The notes beneath the pieces were generated by a model. It made no database searches. It was not told the DNA's origin and saw only the letters and a list, made by a program, of their open reading frames with translations. 26,367 nt of DNA from JBCCGI01 sp039029355 (GTDB taxonomy: Bacteria > Planctomycetota > UBA1135 > GCA-002686595), in the NCBI GenBank assembly GCA_039029355.1, contig JBCCGI010000098.1, positions 1 through 26,367 of the forward strand, given 5' to 3'. This document shows, piece after piece, positions 1 through 8,331 of the stretch. Positions within the stretch are counted from its first letter, which is position 1; each line of letters starts with the position of its first letter. The position numbers and the translations under genes were made by a program.

Positions 1-981
1 CTTTCCCGCGCCAGAGTTCGCCAGCTGATCGCGCCCGTCGCCGACGGCCTCGAGCGCGTGAACGAGATCCTGCGGGCGCAGACGCTCGAGGACTCCGCGG
101 CCGTCAGCGACATGACCGACCACGTCGGCCGCTTCCGGGGCAAGCAGCTGCGCGCGGCGCTGGTGCTCCTGTCCGGCGAGGCCACCGGCAACTCGACCGA
201 CGAGCACGCCTCGGTGGCGGCCATCGTCGAGATGATCCACCTCGCGACGCTGGTGCACGACGACATCCTCGACGGCGCCGAGGTCCGGCGCCGGGTGGCG
301 TGCGTCAACCAGCGCTGGGACAACCAGGTGGCGGTGCTGCTGGGGGACTTCCTCTATGCGCGCGCTTTCGCGCTGTCGACCGAGCTGTCGTCGCGCCTCT
401 GCAGCCGCGTGCTGGCGGAGACCACCCGGCGGCTGTGCGTCGGCGAGATCGAGCAGTCGACCCGGCGCTACGACTTCGAGCTGCCGCTCGAGGTCTATGA
501 GTCGATCAGCGGGGCCAAGACCGCGAGCCTCTACAGCGCGGCCTGCGAGCTGGGCGCGCGCTATCCAGGCGGCAACGACGAGGTCGGCTCGCAGCTGGCC
601 GCCTTCGGCTGGAACCTGGGGCTGGCGTTCCAGATCGTCGACGACTGCCTGGACGTCGTCGGCTCCGAGGAGGTCGTCGGCAAGACGGTCGGCACCGACG
701 TGGAAGACGGCAAGGTGACGCTCCCCGTGCTCGTCACCTACGCCCAGGCGGACGACAAGCAGCGCGCCCGGATCCGCGACGTGTACACCCAACCCGACGT
801 CGAGAACCGCGCCAAGCTCCTGCGCGAGGTCTGCGACCTGGAGCCGGGTCTAGAGGTCGCCATGGGGCGCGCGGGGGCGCTGGCAGAGGACGCGCGCACG
901 CGGCTCGTCGGGCTGCCGACCAGCCCGGCTCGGACGTCGATGGAGTCGATCCTCGAGTTCGTGTTGGCCCGCAACTGGTAG
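1..981 (+). CDS. Long-chain polyprenyl diphosphate synthase (5' end cut by window)
   Basis: Trans-isoprenyl diphosphate synthase, which extends an allylic diphosphate with isopentenyl diphosphate to make the side chain of a respiratory quinone. Both aspartate-rich motifs are present: DDILD (259-273) and DDCLD (640-654), the second followed by GKTVGTDVEDGKVTLP, typical of the IspB/HepS group. GKQLRAAL is the usual N-terminal substrate loop. The residue five positions before the first motif is Ala, not an aromatic, which in this family goes with long products. The frame is open to base 1 and the codons before the GTG at 58 read like the family N-terminus (QLIAPVADGLERVNEIL). The real start is therefore upstream of the window and the GTG is internal. 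Chain length cannot be fixed from sequence. Confidence 0.93.
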   Translation, partial: LSRARVRQLIAPVADGLERVNEILRAQTLEDSAAVSDMTDHVGRFRGKQLRAALVLLSGEATGNSTDEHASVAAIVEMIHLATLVHDDILDGAEVRRRVACVNQRWDNQVAVLLGDFLYARAFALSTELSSRLCSRVLAETTRRLCVGEIEQSTRRYDFELPLEVYESISGAKTASLYSAACELGARYPGGNDEVGSQLAAFGWNLGLAFQIVDDCLDVVGSEEVVGKTVGTDVEDGKVTLPVLVTYAQADDKQRARIRDVYTQPDVENRAKLLREVCDLEPGLEVAMGRAGALAEDARTRLVGLPTSPARTSMESILEFVLARNW

Positions 982-1053
982 GGGGGCCGAGCGGCCGCTG
1001 GCCGCGGCTTCTCAGCTCACCGGCGTTCGGCTATCTTCCGAGGCGCAGCCGTG

Positions 1054-1158
1054 ATGCACCGCAACCCCGACGACGTCGTGTTCCCGCCGGAGGGCAGCCT
1101 GCGCGGCCGCCTCGCCGAAGCGTGCGCGGCCCGTCGAGGACGCTTGGAGGGATCTTGA
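1054..1158 (+). CDS. Possible 34-residue leader ORF coupled to folD
   Basis: A short ATG frame reading MHRNPDDVVFPPEGSLRGRL and on to a TGA at 1156-1158. The TGA shares its A with the folD ATG (TGATG), a layout typical of translational coupling. A weak GAGG lies about 10 bases upstream of the ATG. The peptide resembles no family I know. In DNA this GC-rich a short open frame can arise by chance, so this is a candidate only. Confidence 0.2.
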   Translation: MHRNPDDVVFPPEGSLRGRLAEACAARRGRLEGS

Positions 1159-2039
1159 TGGGCGCGAGGATTCTCGACGGGAAGGCGACCGCGAAGGCGG
1201 TCCGGGCGGAGGTGGCCGAGCGCGTGGCGCGGCTGGCGGCGGGCGGGCTGGTGCCCGGGCTGACCGTGGTCCTGGTCGGCGACGACCCGGCGAGCCAGGT
1301 CTACGTGCGCAACAAGGACAAGGCGGCCACCGAGGCCGGGTTCCGCGTCGACACCCTACGCCTGCCGGCGACGACCTCGCAGGGCGAGCTGGTGGGCCAC
1401 GTTCAACGGCTCAACGCCGACGACGCGGTGCACGGCATCCTGGTGCAGCTCCCGCTGCCGGCCGGGCTCGACGACACCGAGGTGCTGCACGCCATCGACC
1501 CGCGCAAGGACGTGGACGGCCTGCACCGCAGCAACGTCGGCAACCTGTGGCGCGGCGACCGGGGGCTGCGGCCCTGCACGCCGTCGGGCTGCATCGAGCT
1601 GCTCGACCGCCACGAGCTGCCGATCGAGAGCCAGCACGCGGTGGTCCTGGGGCGCTCCCAGCTGGTGGGCAAGCCGATGGCCGCGCTGCTCCTGGAGCGC
1701 AACGCCACGGTCACCGTGGCCCACTCCCGGACCCGGGAGCTGCCTGACCTGGTGCGCCGGGCCGACATCCTGGTGGCCGCCGTGGGGCGGGCCAAGATGG
1801 TCCGGGGCGACTGGATCCGGCCCGGGGCGGTGGTGCTCGACGTCGGCATGAACCGCGACGAGAACGGAAAGCTCTGCGGTGACGTCGATTTCGACGCTGC
1901 CAGCGGGGTGGCCGGAGCGATCACTCCAGTTCCGGGCGGGGTCGGACCGATGACGATCGCGATGCTCCTCTTCAACACCGCCCAGGCGGCGGCGCACAGC
2001 GCCACCGCGACCCCCGCGGAGGCCGGCACCCAGGGCTAG
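1158..2039 (+). CDS. folD: Bifunctional methylenetetrahydrofolate dehydrogenase / methenyltetrahydrofolate cyclohydrolase FolD
   Basis: Cytosolic one-carbon enzyme that interconverts 5,10-methylene-, 5,10-methenyl- and 10-formyl-tetrahydrofolate using NADP. The catalytic YxxxK pair (Tyr49, Lys53) sits in VYVRNKDKA. It is followed by the substrate segment QLPLPAGLDD, the KDVDG aspartate, the NADP-binding segment GRSQLVGKPMAALLL and the C-terminal signature TPVPGGVGPMTIAMLL. The length, 293 residues, is normal for the family. The ATG at 1158 is chosen over an in-frame start at 1122 because GGAGGG lies about 6 bases before it and the protein then begins MGARILDGKA, as in homologues. The rhomboid gene follows after 7 bp. 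Confidence 0.97.
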   Translation: MGARILDGKATAKAVRAEVAERVARLAAGGLVPGLTVVLVGDDPASQVYVRNKDKAATEAGFRVDTLRLPATTSQGELVGHVQRLNADDAVHGILVQLPLPAGLDDTEVLHAIDPRKDVDGLHRSNVGNLWRGDRGLRPCTPSGCIELLDRHELPIESQHAVVLGRSQLVGKPMAALLLERNATVTVAHSRTRELPDLVRRADILVAAVGRAKMVRGDWIRPGAVVLDVGMNRDENGKLCGDVDFDAASGVAGAITPVPGGVGPMTIAMLLFNTAQAAAHSATATPAEAGTQG

Positions 2040-2046
2040 CAGCCTC

Positions 2047-2883
2047 ATGCGCGCCTTCCAGAGGCAGGATCCGCCCGACATCTCTTCGCGCGATGGCGCG
2101 GGGATGCAGTTCGCCATGCCGTCGCTGACGCCGGTGGTGAAGATGCTCCTCATCGCCAACGCGGTGATGTTCGTGCTGACGGACATCGTGCTGCAGGCTC
2201 CGCCCAGCGGCGCATTCCTGCGGTCGCTGGCGATCACGCCGGAGCTCTGGCAGTCCTTCCTGCTCCCGATCTGGCAGCTGGTCACCTACGGCTTCCTGCA
2301 CGGCGACCTCGGGCACCTGGTCGGCAACCTGCTGTTCCTGTACTTCCTGGGCACGATGCTCGAGGGCATCGTGGGCAGCCGGCGCTTCCTGGTCTTCTAC
2401 CTCGCCTCGGTCGCGATCGCGGGCTTCTGCCAGCTGCTGGTGAGCCTGGTGCGGGGCGAGCCCTATCTGATCCTCGGCGCGTCCGGTGGCGTCCTCGCGA
2501 TCGTCTGCGCGGTGGCGACCCTGCGGCCGCAGACGCGGATCATCTTCATCCTCTTCCCGATCACGCTGAAGACGCTGGCGATCCTTTACGTCGGCTTCGA
2601 CGTCTACACGGTGATCAAGGACCTGCAGGGCCAGGCCTCCGGCGTGGCGAGCTTCGCGCACCTGTCGGGCGCCGCGGTGGGCTTCCTCGCGGTCCGCAAG
2701 GGCTGGATCTGGAGCGACCCGGTGGCGACGATCGAGAAGGTCCGCGAACGCCGTGCCGAGGAGTCCGCCGAGGAGCAGCGCGAGCGGCTGGACAAGCTCC
2801 TGGAGAAGATCCACCGCGAAGGCATCGGGGCGCTCTCCTCGCGGGAGAAGGCGTTCTTGAAGAAGATGTCACGGCGCGACTGA
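2047..2883 (+). CDS. Rhomboid-family intramembrane serine protease
   Basis: Polytopic membrane protein of 278 residues that cleaves transmembrane substrates within the membrane. The catalytic pair is visible: Ser146 in GASGG and His205 in FAHLSGAAVG. The HxxxN motif of the second helix (His90, Asn94 in GHLVGN) is also present, so the enzyme looks active. About six hydrophobic helices lie between residues 28 and 215. A charged cytoplasmic tail (222-278, rich in Glu, Arg and Lys) ends with SSREKAFLKKMSRR, a short tail module common on bacterial rhomboids. No clear ribosome site precedes the ATG; an ATG at 2104 (Met20) would still keep every helix. The substrate is unknown. Confidence 0.92.
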   Translation: MRAFQRQDPPDISSRDGAGMQFAMPSLTPVVKMLLIANAVMFVLTDIVLQAPPSGAFLRSLAITPELWQSFLLPIWQLVTYGFLHGDLGHLVGNLLFLYFLGTMLEGIVGSRRFLVFYLASVAIAGFCQLLVSLVRGEPYLILGASGGVLAIVCAVATLRPQTRIIFILFPITLKTLAILYVGFDVYTVIKDLQGQASGVASFAHLSGAAVGFLAVRKGWIWSDPVATIEKVRERRAEESAEEQRERLDKLLEKIHREGIGALSSREKAFLKKMSRRD

Positions 2884-2922
2884 GGGCCTGCTGCGTAGGG
2901 CAGGAGGCGCCGCCCGGCGACG

Positions 2923-2937
2923 CCCCCCGCGGGGGGG
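2923..2937. other. GC-only inverted repeat after the rhomboid gene
   Basis: Six C, GC, then seven G form a perfect 14-base palindrome within the 201-bp gap between the rhomboid and the next gene. It could fold as a short hairpin but has no following T run, so a terminator role is weak. Further on, GTACCG (3018-3023) and CGGTAC (3036-3041) form inverted arms 12 bases apart, about 45 bp before the next start. This may be an operator or chance. Confidence 0.3.
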
Positions 2938-3084
2938 CCGTGTGGATTCGGAAAAGGCGCCCACGGACCGCCATCCGATGGGCCTGCGGCGCGTATCCGG
3001 CGCACTCTGCGCCCCTAGTACCGTTCCCGCCCCGTCGGTACACTCGTCCACCCTTTTGACGTCTTGCAGGCACCCAAGACTCCG

Positions 3085-5121
3085 ATGAAGCCGATCCGCG
3101 CGCTCCTCGTCCTCCTCGCACTCCCGCTGGTCTCTCCCCTCGTTGGCTCCGAGCCTCCCGCCGGGGCTCCGTCTCCGGTCCTTGTCCAGAACAAGACCGA
3201 CGAGTTCATGAGCAAGTTCCGCCAGGCCATGAAGGTCGGCGCGACCGAGGAGATGAACCGCCTGATCCGGACCTACCAGGACCAGGCGGTCTACAAGATC
3301 ATCGAGATCTGCGAGGCGATCTCGAACGAGTCCAACGAGAAGTTGGAGGAGGATATCTCCGCCCTCACCAAGGCCTGGAAGGCGATCCACAAGACGAGCT
3401 TCCCGGACACGATGTACGAGTTCTTCTCGCTCATGCGTCCGGAGGTGAAGGAGCACCGCCGCAAGCTCGCGACGCAGTACCGCCTGCGGAACAAGGAGTT
3501 CGTCGCGGCCGAGGCGGCCAAGGACAAGACCAAGTTCGGCGCCCTCGGCACCGAGATGAAGGCGCTGGGCGAGTCGTTCGAGAAGATCGGCGACTACTAC
3601 TACGCCTCCCAGGCGTACCTGCTCTGGGGCAAGTCGTTCGACGAGTTCCTGCGCGGCAACGACGCCGACCTGAAGCAGGCGCACGACGCCTTCAAGAAGT
3701 CGGTCCAGCTGCGCGAGAAGATCGGGCTCAAGGACATCCTGTACTCGACCACCAAAGAGCGCTGGATGCACCTCGAGAAGACCGGCCACGGCGATCCCGA
3801 GAAGCTCGACCCCGAAGCCCTGGACCCGGTCGACAAGATCGAGGCGGGGAGCTCGCTCGCGACCAGCTTCGAGTTGGTCGAGGACATCACCGCCTACCGC
3901 CGTCCGATCTACGCGGGCGACGAGCTGTACGCGATGTGGGGCACCCTAGCGATGACCGCGAAGGGGTCGACCACCAAGTTCGCCTCGATCGAGAAGTCGC
4001 CGCAGATCATCCGCAGCGGCTCTTCGAAGGTCGTCGTCGACCTCGACCACGACGGGGAAGGCGACATCGACATCCCGCTGACCGGCAACATCACGCCGAT
4101 CCAGGTCACGCTGGGCAGCGGCGACGAGGCGCGTCCGTGGGCCTTCCTGACCGCGGTCGGCGCGCAGCGCGACACGTACAACGGGATGCAGTTCAACCTC
4201 GGCCCGAGCGACGAGAACCTCAGCGTCTATATCGCTCCCGCGTCGAGCCTGGTGACGATGATCGGCGAGACGCCGATCCGCATCCTCGACGACAACATGG
4301 ACGCCAAGTACGGCAGCGATCCGATCCCGTGGGGGCACATCGGGCTGGTCGAGAACCACTTCCAGATGGACATGGACTCGGTCGTCGTCGGCAGCTCCAA
4401 GGTGGCCGTGCCGTGGAGCGAGTTCCTGCAGGTGGGCGACACCTGGTACAAGGTCGAGTCCGACGAGAGCGGCCAGGAGATCACCGCCGCCCCGGTGCCC
4501 GGGCTGAAGACCGGCACGGTCAAGCTCAGCATGAAGGGCCTCAAGGCCGACTGGCTCGTCATCAAGGGCGCGTCGAAGAGCAAGTTCGAGAACTGCTACT
4601 TCGACCTGATGGCGTCCAAGGGCGGCGTGAAGGTGCCGGCCGGGCGCTACGAGCTGTTCCTCGGCCAGGTCAGCAAGGGCAAGAAGGCGCAGATGTCGAA
4701 GGCCCTGGTCGTCCCGACCGACGACACCGAGGTGTGGACGATCGAGGCCGACAAGACGACCACGATCAACCTCGGCGGCCCGTTCAAGTACGACTTCTAC
4801 GCCGAGCAGGACGAGGAGCAGGTCACCGTGATCGGCACCTCGATCAACGTGCGCGGCGTGGCGAACGAGAGCTACCAGCGCCTGTGGAACTGCGTCGCGC
4901 GCCCGGACGTGTCGATCCGGCAAGAGGGCAAGAAGCGCGGCACCAAGGGCGAGGGCATGAAGCGCGCCGACACCCAGCAGGAGGTGACGGACAACGGCTT
5001 CAAGTACGCCTGGTTCCCGTTCGACATGAGCCTGAACAAGAAGAGCGGCGACAACTTCGAAGCCCAGCTGTTCGAGAAGAAGAACAAGCTGTTCGGCAAG
5101 ATCGAGTCCGACTGGAGATAG
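3085..5121 (+). CDS. Large secreted protein of unknown function
   Basis: I do not recognise a family. The protein, 678 residues from the ATG at 3085, opens with a classical signal peptide: MKPIR, a run of Leu/Val/Ala, then a likely cleavage site near residues 20-25. Residues about 30-240 are rich in Lys, Glu and Ala and look helical, possibly TPR-like. From about 250 on the pattern alternates like beta structure. DLDHDGEGDID (Asp319, 321, 323, 327) fits a DxDxDGxxD calcium loop. Late segments (PAGRYELFLGQ, about residues 515-535) resemble carboxypeptidase-regulatory or Ig-like beta folds, but weakly. A TTG seven codons upstream would spoil the signal peptide, so it is not chosen. serS follows 3 bp later, so the two are probably co-transcribed although their functions look unrelated. 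Confidence 0.85.
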   Translation: MKPIRALLVLLALPLVSPLVGSEPPAGAPSPVLVQNKTDEFMSKFRQAMKVGATEEMNRLIRTYQDQAVYKIIEICEAISNESNEKLEEDISALTKAWKAIHKTSFPDTMYEFFSLMRPEVKEHRRKLATQYRLRNKEFVAAEAAKDKTKFGALGTEMKALGESFEKIGDYYYASQAYLLWGKSFDEFLRGNDADLKQAHDAFKKSVQLREKIGLKDILYSTTKERWMHLEKTGHGDPEKLDPEALDPVDKIEAGSSLATSFELVEDITAYRRPIYAGDELYAMWGTLAMTAKGSTTKFASIEKSPQIIRSGSSKVVVDLDHDGEGDIDIPLTGNITPIQVTLGSGDEARPWAFLTAVGAQRDTYNGMQFNLGPSDENLSVYIAPASSLVTMIGETPIRILDDNMDAKYGSDPIPWGHIGLVENHFQMDMDSVVVGSSKVAVPWSEFLQVGDTWYKVESDESGQEITAAPVPGLKTGTVKLSMKGLKADWLVIKGASKSKFENCYFDLMASKGGVKVPAGRYELFLGQVSKGKKAQMSKALVVPTDDTEVWTIEADKTTTINLGGPFKYDFYAEQDEEQVTVIGTSINVRGVANESYQRLWNCVARPDVSIRQEGKKRGTKGEGMKRADTQQEVTDNGFKYAWFPFDMSLNKKSGDNFEAQLFEKKNKLFGKIESDWR

Positions 5122-5124
5122 CGA

Positions 5125-6405
5125 GTGCTCGACCTCAAGTTCGTCCGCGAGAACCCCGGGCTGGTCAAGGCGGGGGCGGAGAAGAAGCGCATCCCCTGCG
5201 ACGTCGATCGCGTCATCGAGCTGGACGCCGTCCGCCGCGAGGTCGGCGTTCGGGTGGACGACCTGCGCTCGCGCCAGAAGGCGGCGGGCAAGTCGATCTC
5301 CAAGGCCTCGCCGGAGGAGCGCGAGGGGCTGCTCGCCGAGCAGAAGGAGCTGAAGGACGAGCTGAAGGGTTTGGAGGAGCGCCTGTCGGCCGCCCAGTCC
5401 GAGATGGAGACGGCGCTGCTCCGCATCCCGAACGTGCCCTCCGAAGAGGTGCCGGACGGAGCGGACGACACCGACAACGTCGAGCTGCGCAAGGTGGGGG
5501 AGCCGACCCGCTTCGGCTTCGATCCGTTCGACCACGTCGAGCTGGGCTCGCGGCACGACTGGCTCGACGTCGAGGCCGGCGCACGCCTCGCGGGCAGCCG
5601 CAACTACGTGCTCAAGGGCGACCTGGCGCTGCTCGAGAACGCCGTGATGCGCTTCGCGCTCGACCACATGGTCGCCAAGGGCTTCACGCCGCTGTCGGTG
5701 CCGGTGCTCGTGCGCGCCGATCCGCTGCTGGGCACCGGCTTCTTCCCCGGCGGCGAGGACCAGACCTACGCCACCGACGAGCGCGACGACCTCTACCTCG
5801 TCGGCACCTCCGAGGTGCCGGTCACCTCGCTGCACGCCGGCGAGATCCTCTCCCTCGACAAGCTGCCGCTGCGCTACGTCGCGTGGACCAGCTGCTTCCG
5901 CCGCGAGGCGGGCACCTACGGCAAGGACACGCGCGGACTCTACCGCGTGCACCAGTTCCAGAAGGTCGAGCAGGTCGTGCTCGACGTCGCCGACGAGGCG
6001 CGCTCGGTCGAGCACCACCGCTCGATCCTCGGCAACTCCGAGGAGCTGCTGCAGGCCTTCGAGCTGCCGTATCGCGTGGTGAACGTGTGCGGCGGCGACC
6101 TCGGCTCCCCGCAGGTCCAGAAGTTCGACATCGAGACCTGGATGCCGGGCCGCGAGAACTACGGCGAGACGCACTCGGCCTCGCGCTTCCACGACTACCA
6201 GGCGCGGCGCCTGAAGTTGCGCTACCGCGACGAGGACAAGAAGACGCGCTTCTGCCACACGCTGAACAACACCGTCGCGGCGAGCACGCGGCTGCTCATC
6301 GCGCTGCTGGAGAACCACCAGCAGGAAGACGGCCGCATCGGCGTGCCGCCGGCGCTGCGCTCGTATCTCGGCGGTCGCGAGACGCTGGGCAGCGCGGTCC
6401 GCTAG
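5125..6405 (+). CDS. serS: Serine--tRNA ligase
   Basis: Class II aminoacyl-tRNA synthetase that charges tRNA-Ser (and tRNA-Sec if present) in the cytosol. The GTG start gives the canonical N-terminus MLDLKFVRENPGLVK and has GGAG about 7 bases upstream. A long helical arm (about residues 28-100, rich in Glu, Lys and Arg) is the tRNA-binding coiled coil. The serine-binding TSE (228-230), motif 2 (CFRREAG, from residue 257) and motif 3 with its Arg (Arg389) are present. Motif 3 reads NNTVAASTRLLIALLEN instead of the common NGSGLAVGRTLVAILEN, a variation on the ATP-site face; the key Arg and following helix are kept. The length, 426 residues, is usual. Confidence 0.97.
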   Translation: MLDLKFVRENPGLVKAGAEKKRIPCDVDRVIELDAVRREVGVRVDDLRSRQKAAGKSISKASPEEREGLLAEQKELKDELKGLEERLSAAQSEMETALLRIPNVPSEEVPDGADDTDNVELRKVGEPTRFGFDPFDHVELGSRHDWLDVEAGARLAGSRNYVLKGDLALLENAVMRFALDHMVAKGFTPLSVPVLVRADPLLGTGFFPGGEDQTYATDERDDLYLVGTSEVPVTSLHAGEILSLDKLPLRYVAWTSCFRREAGTYGKDTRGLYRVHQFQKVEQVVLDVADEARSVEHHRSILGNSEELLQAFELPYRVVNVCGGDLGSPQVQKFDIETWMPGRENYGETHSASRFHDYQARRLKLRYRDEDKKTRFCHTLNNTVAASTRLLIALLENHQQEDGRIGVPPALRSYLGGRETLGSAVR

Positions 6406-6768
6406 GAGGGGCGGGCAGCTCCGATCGCGCCGCGTCGCGGCGGAGCCACGCCGCCCGCAGCTCGCCCGCCGTCAGGGGCGGAGCTGGAATCCGACTGCGG
6501 TGTCGGAGGTGGCGCGGCAGCGCCCTTGGTTCCCGGGCTGAGGGAAGGCGCCCTTTGCGGCCATCGCGAAGGTCCGGCCGCCCAGCTTGTCCTCGTACGC
6601 GCGTGGCCCCGTCGCCGCCGTACTGGTGCCCGAGGGGGCTGAATCGGTGGGGGGAGCGGAGGCGCGGCGCTGCGATGGAGTGGCCCGCGAACAGGCAGAT
6701 CGTTCCGATCACGCGCGCGCCCAACGACGATGCGCTTTGGGCGTCCTCGTTGGGCCCGAGCTCCGGGG
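6406..6768. other. 363-bp spacer between convergent genes
   Basis: Lies between the ends of serS (plus) and the beta-helix gene (minus). A 6-bp stem with a 3-base loop (CGCCGC GTC GCGGCG, 6428-6442) lies 22 bp past serS but has no T run, so it is at best a weak terminator. The remainder holds the possible gene remnant listed separately. No intact gene was seen on either strand. Confidence 0.5.
6472..6708 (-). pseudogene. Possible decayed 3' end of an FGE-sulfatase-like (SUMF1-type) gene
   Basis: One minus-strand frame is open from 6708 to a TGA at 6472-6474, with no plausible start. Its C-terminal half (AYEDKLGGRTFAMAAKGAF, then GRCRATSDTAVGFQLRP) reads like protein and not like a GC shadow. 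The final CR...VGFQL resembles the end of formylglycine-generating-enzyme-type domains, which close with a Cys/Arg segment and VGFR. The N-terminal half of the frame is low-complexity and unlike that family. I infer a truncated relic, but the match is short and the frame could be fortuitous. Confidence 0.25.
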
Positions 6769-8079
6769 TCAGAAGCCCGGCGCCAGCAGGACGGCTCCCG
6801 AGCTCGCCCCGGCGGTGATGTTGCCGGTCGCGCTCACGAAGACCGCCTGGGTTCCGAGCAGCTGCGACGAAGCTCCGCCGGGGACCGCTTGGAAGCTCGC
6901 GGCCTGCGTGAGGACTCCGCTCGCGGGCACCACGCCGGCGAACAGCGTCACCGGCGTCAGACCCAGGGCGAGCGCGCCCGCGATCGGGTCGAGGAAGGCG
7001 ATCTCGTCGGGCGGCCCGACGAGCAGGAACACCGCGTCGCCGGCCTCGCCCTCGTAGACGATCGAGTCGGCGACCTGGGCGCGGAACGGCGCGGGCACCT
7101 GCAACCCCTTGGTCGTGCCGGCTAGCGGCGTGTTGAGGCCGCCGTTGAACTCGATCTGCGCGCCCGCGGTGCCTCCGGAGCAGCCCGCGATCGTCACCAG
7201 CGCGCTGGCCGTCCCGCCGGGGCCGCCGGCGAACGACGAGTCGAGCGGCCTCACCTCGCCTCCGTCGAGTGCGAGCCCCGCGCCTCCGGCGCCGCCGCTC
7301 GTGCAGAACGCGATGCCCTTGAAGAAGTAGTCGGCGGCGCCCCCTTGGCCTCCGGTCACCTGGGAGCCGCTGAGGAAGAGCAGCCCCGACGCGAGCCGCG
7401 CTCCGTCGCCGCCGGTCTTGGAGGTCGTCGGGAACTCGCTGCCGTCCAGGTCGCTGCCGGCCTTGCCCCCCGAGAGGCTCGTTTGCCAGCAGGCGACGGT
7501 CGAGTCGGCGACGGAGAGCCCGCGTCCGCCGACCCCCGAGGAGTCCGCGAAGAACTGGAGGATGTCGGCGCCCTTGCCGCCCGTCAGCGTACAGCGCGTG
7601 AAGACGACGTCCGCGCACTGCTCGACGTTGGCGCCGGTCTTTCCGGCCGCGACCTCCAGGCTGAACGAGCCGTCGTTGAAGCCGTCGGCGCCCGTGAAGG
7701 TGCAGTCCTCCAGCCACACCGCTCCCTGGTTGATCCGCAGGTCCAAGCCCTCGCCGCCGCCGGCTCCCGGCACGTTGGCCACTTCGAGCCCGCGCAGCAG
7801 CACCACCTGGTCGGCGGCCAGGCCCTGGACGGCGACGCCGCCTCCGATCGAAGGCGCTTGCCCGGTGTCCGCGATCACGTTCAGGCCCTTTCCGCTGATC
7901 GCGAAGGCCGAGTACTCTCCATCCTGAACCAGGATCGTGTCTCCGCTCTGTGCCGCATCGACCGCCGCCGGCAGGTCGGTGAAGTCGACCCCCGCTCCGC
8001 CGTCGTCGTCGACGATCCAAACGGTGCCGGAGGCGGAGGCGAGGCAGGCGAGGACACCGGTGGCAAAGAGAGTCGTCAT
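6769..8079 (-). CDS. Secreted right-handed beta-helix (pectin-lyase-fold) protein
   Basis: 436 residues. A short signal peptide (about residues 1-17, MTTLFATGVLACLASASG) is followed by WIVDDDGGAGVDFTDLPAAV, the usual opening of secreted parallel beta-helix proteins. Residues about 40-330 are Gly/Ala-rich and regularly spaced, with coil-like rungs such as LEDCTFTGADG, FTRCTLTGGKG and LSVADSTVACW. The C-terminal 90 residues form a separate beta-rich module ending SGAVLLAPGF. No lyase active site can be assigned, so the role (polysaccharide binding, cleavage or surface structure) is open. The ATG has no clear ribosome site. The gene is divergent from the S9 peptidase gene across about 250 bp. 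Confidence 0.8.
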   Translation of the reverse strand: MTTLFATGVLACLASASGTVWIVDDDGGAGVDFTDLPAAVDAAQSGDTILVQDGEYSAFAISGKGLNVIADTGQAPSIGGGVAVQGLAADQVVLLRGLEVANVPGAGGGEGLDLRINQGAVWLEDCTFTGADGFNDGSFSLEVAAGKTGANVEQCADVVFTRCTLTGGKGADILQFFADSSGVGGRGLSVADSTVACWQTSLSGGKAGSDLDGSEFPTTSKTGGDGARLASGLLFLSGSQVTGGQGGAADYFFKGIAFCTSGGAGGAGLALDGGEVRPLDSSFAGGPGGTASALVTIAGCSGGTAGAQIEFNGGLNTPLAGTTKGLQVPAPFRAQVADSIVYEGEAGDAVFLLVGPPDEIAFLDPIAGALALGLTPVTLFAGVVPASGVLTQAASFQAVPGGASSQLLGTQAVFVSATGNITAGASSGAVLLAPGF

Positions 8080-8331
8080 GGGAAGCTATTCGTCGCGGGG
8101 AGGGAGGGGATTTCCGGTTGGCAGCCCGGCCGGGCCGGCGGTCGAGGTCCGCCGACGTAAGGAAGGACTCCGCTCGGCGCGGTCCGTAGACGCCGAACCC
8201 GGGGAAAGAAGCGAACCGCTCGACGCGGGCGCGGGGGCGCAAGTCGCCTGTATTTCCCGGAACCCCGGGCGCCGCGCAGGCATTTGCACTGGCTACGTCG
8301 CGATCGGTCGCCGGTCAGGGCTCTCCGGGTG
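8080..8331. promoter_or_regulatory. Divergent intergenic region between beta-helix and S9 peptidase genes
   Basis: About 250 bp separating two divergent genes for secreted proteins, so both promoters are expected here. I could not pick a convincing -35/-10 pair on either strand. No transcription-factor site was recognised. Confidence 0.4.

Noticed and set aside
58..60. GTG as the start of the polyprenyl synthase and GTG at 26364-26366 as the start of gspE
   Set aside because: In both cases the frame continues to the window edge with family-typical residues, so these codons are internal valines of genes cut by the window.
3056..3061. TTGACG as a -35 element for the secreted-protein gene
   Set aside because: No -10-like hexamer at the proper distance; the start codon itself lies within the expected interval.
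3936..6818. 960-residue plus-strand open frame across the secreted protein and serS genes
   Set aside because: Its translation is an Arg/Gly/Pro/Ala-rich shadow. The two recognised reading frames (one with a signal peptide, the other clear SerRS) explain the same bases.
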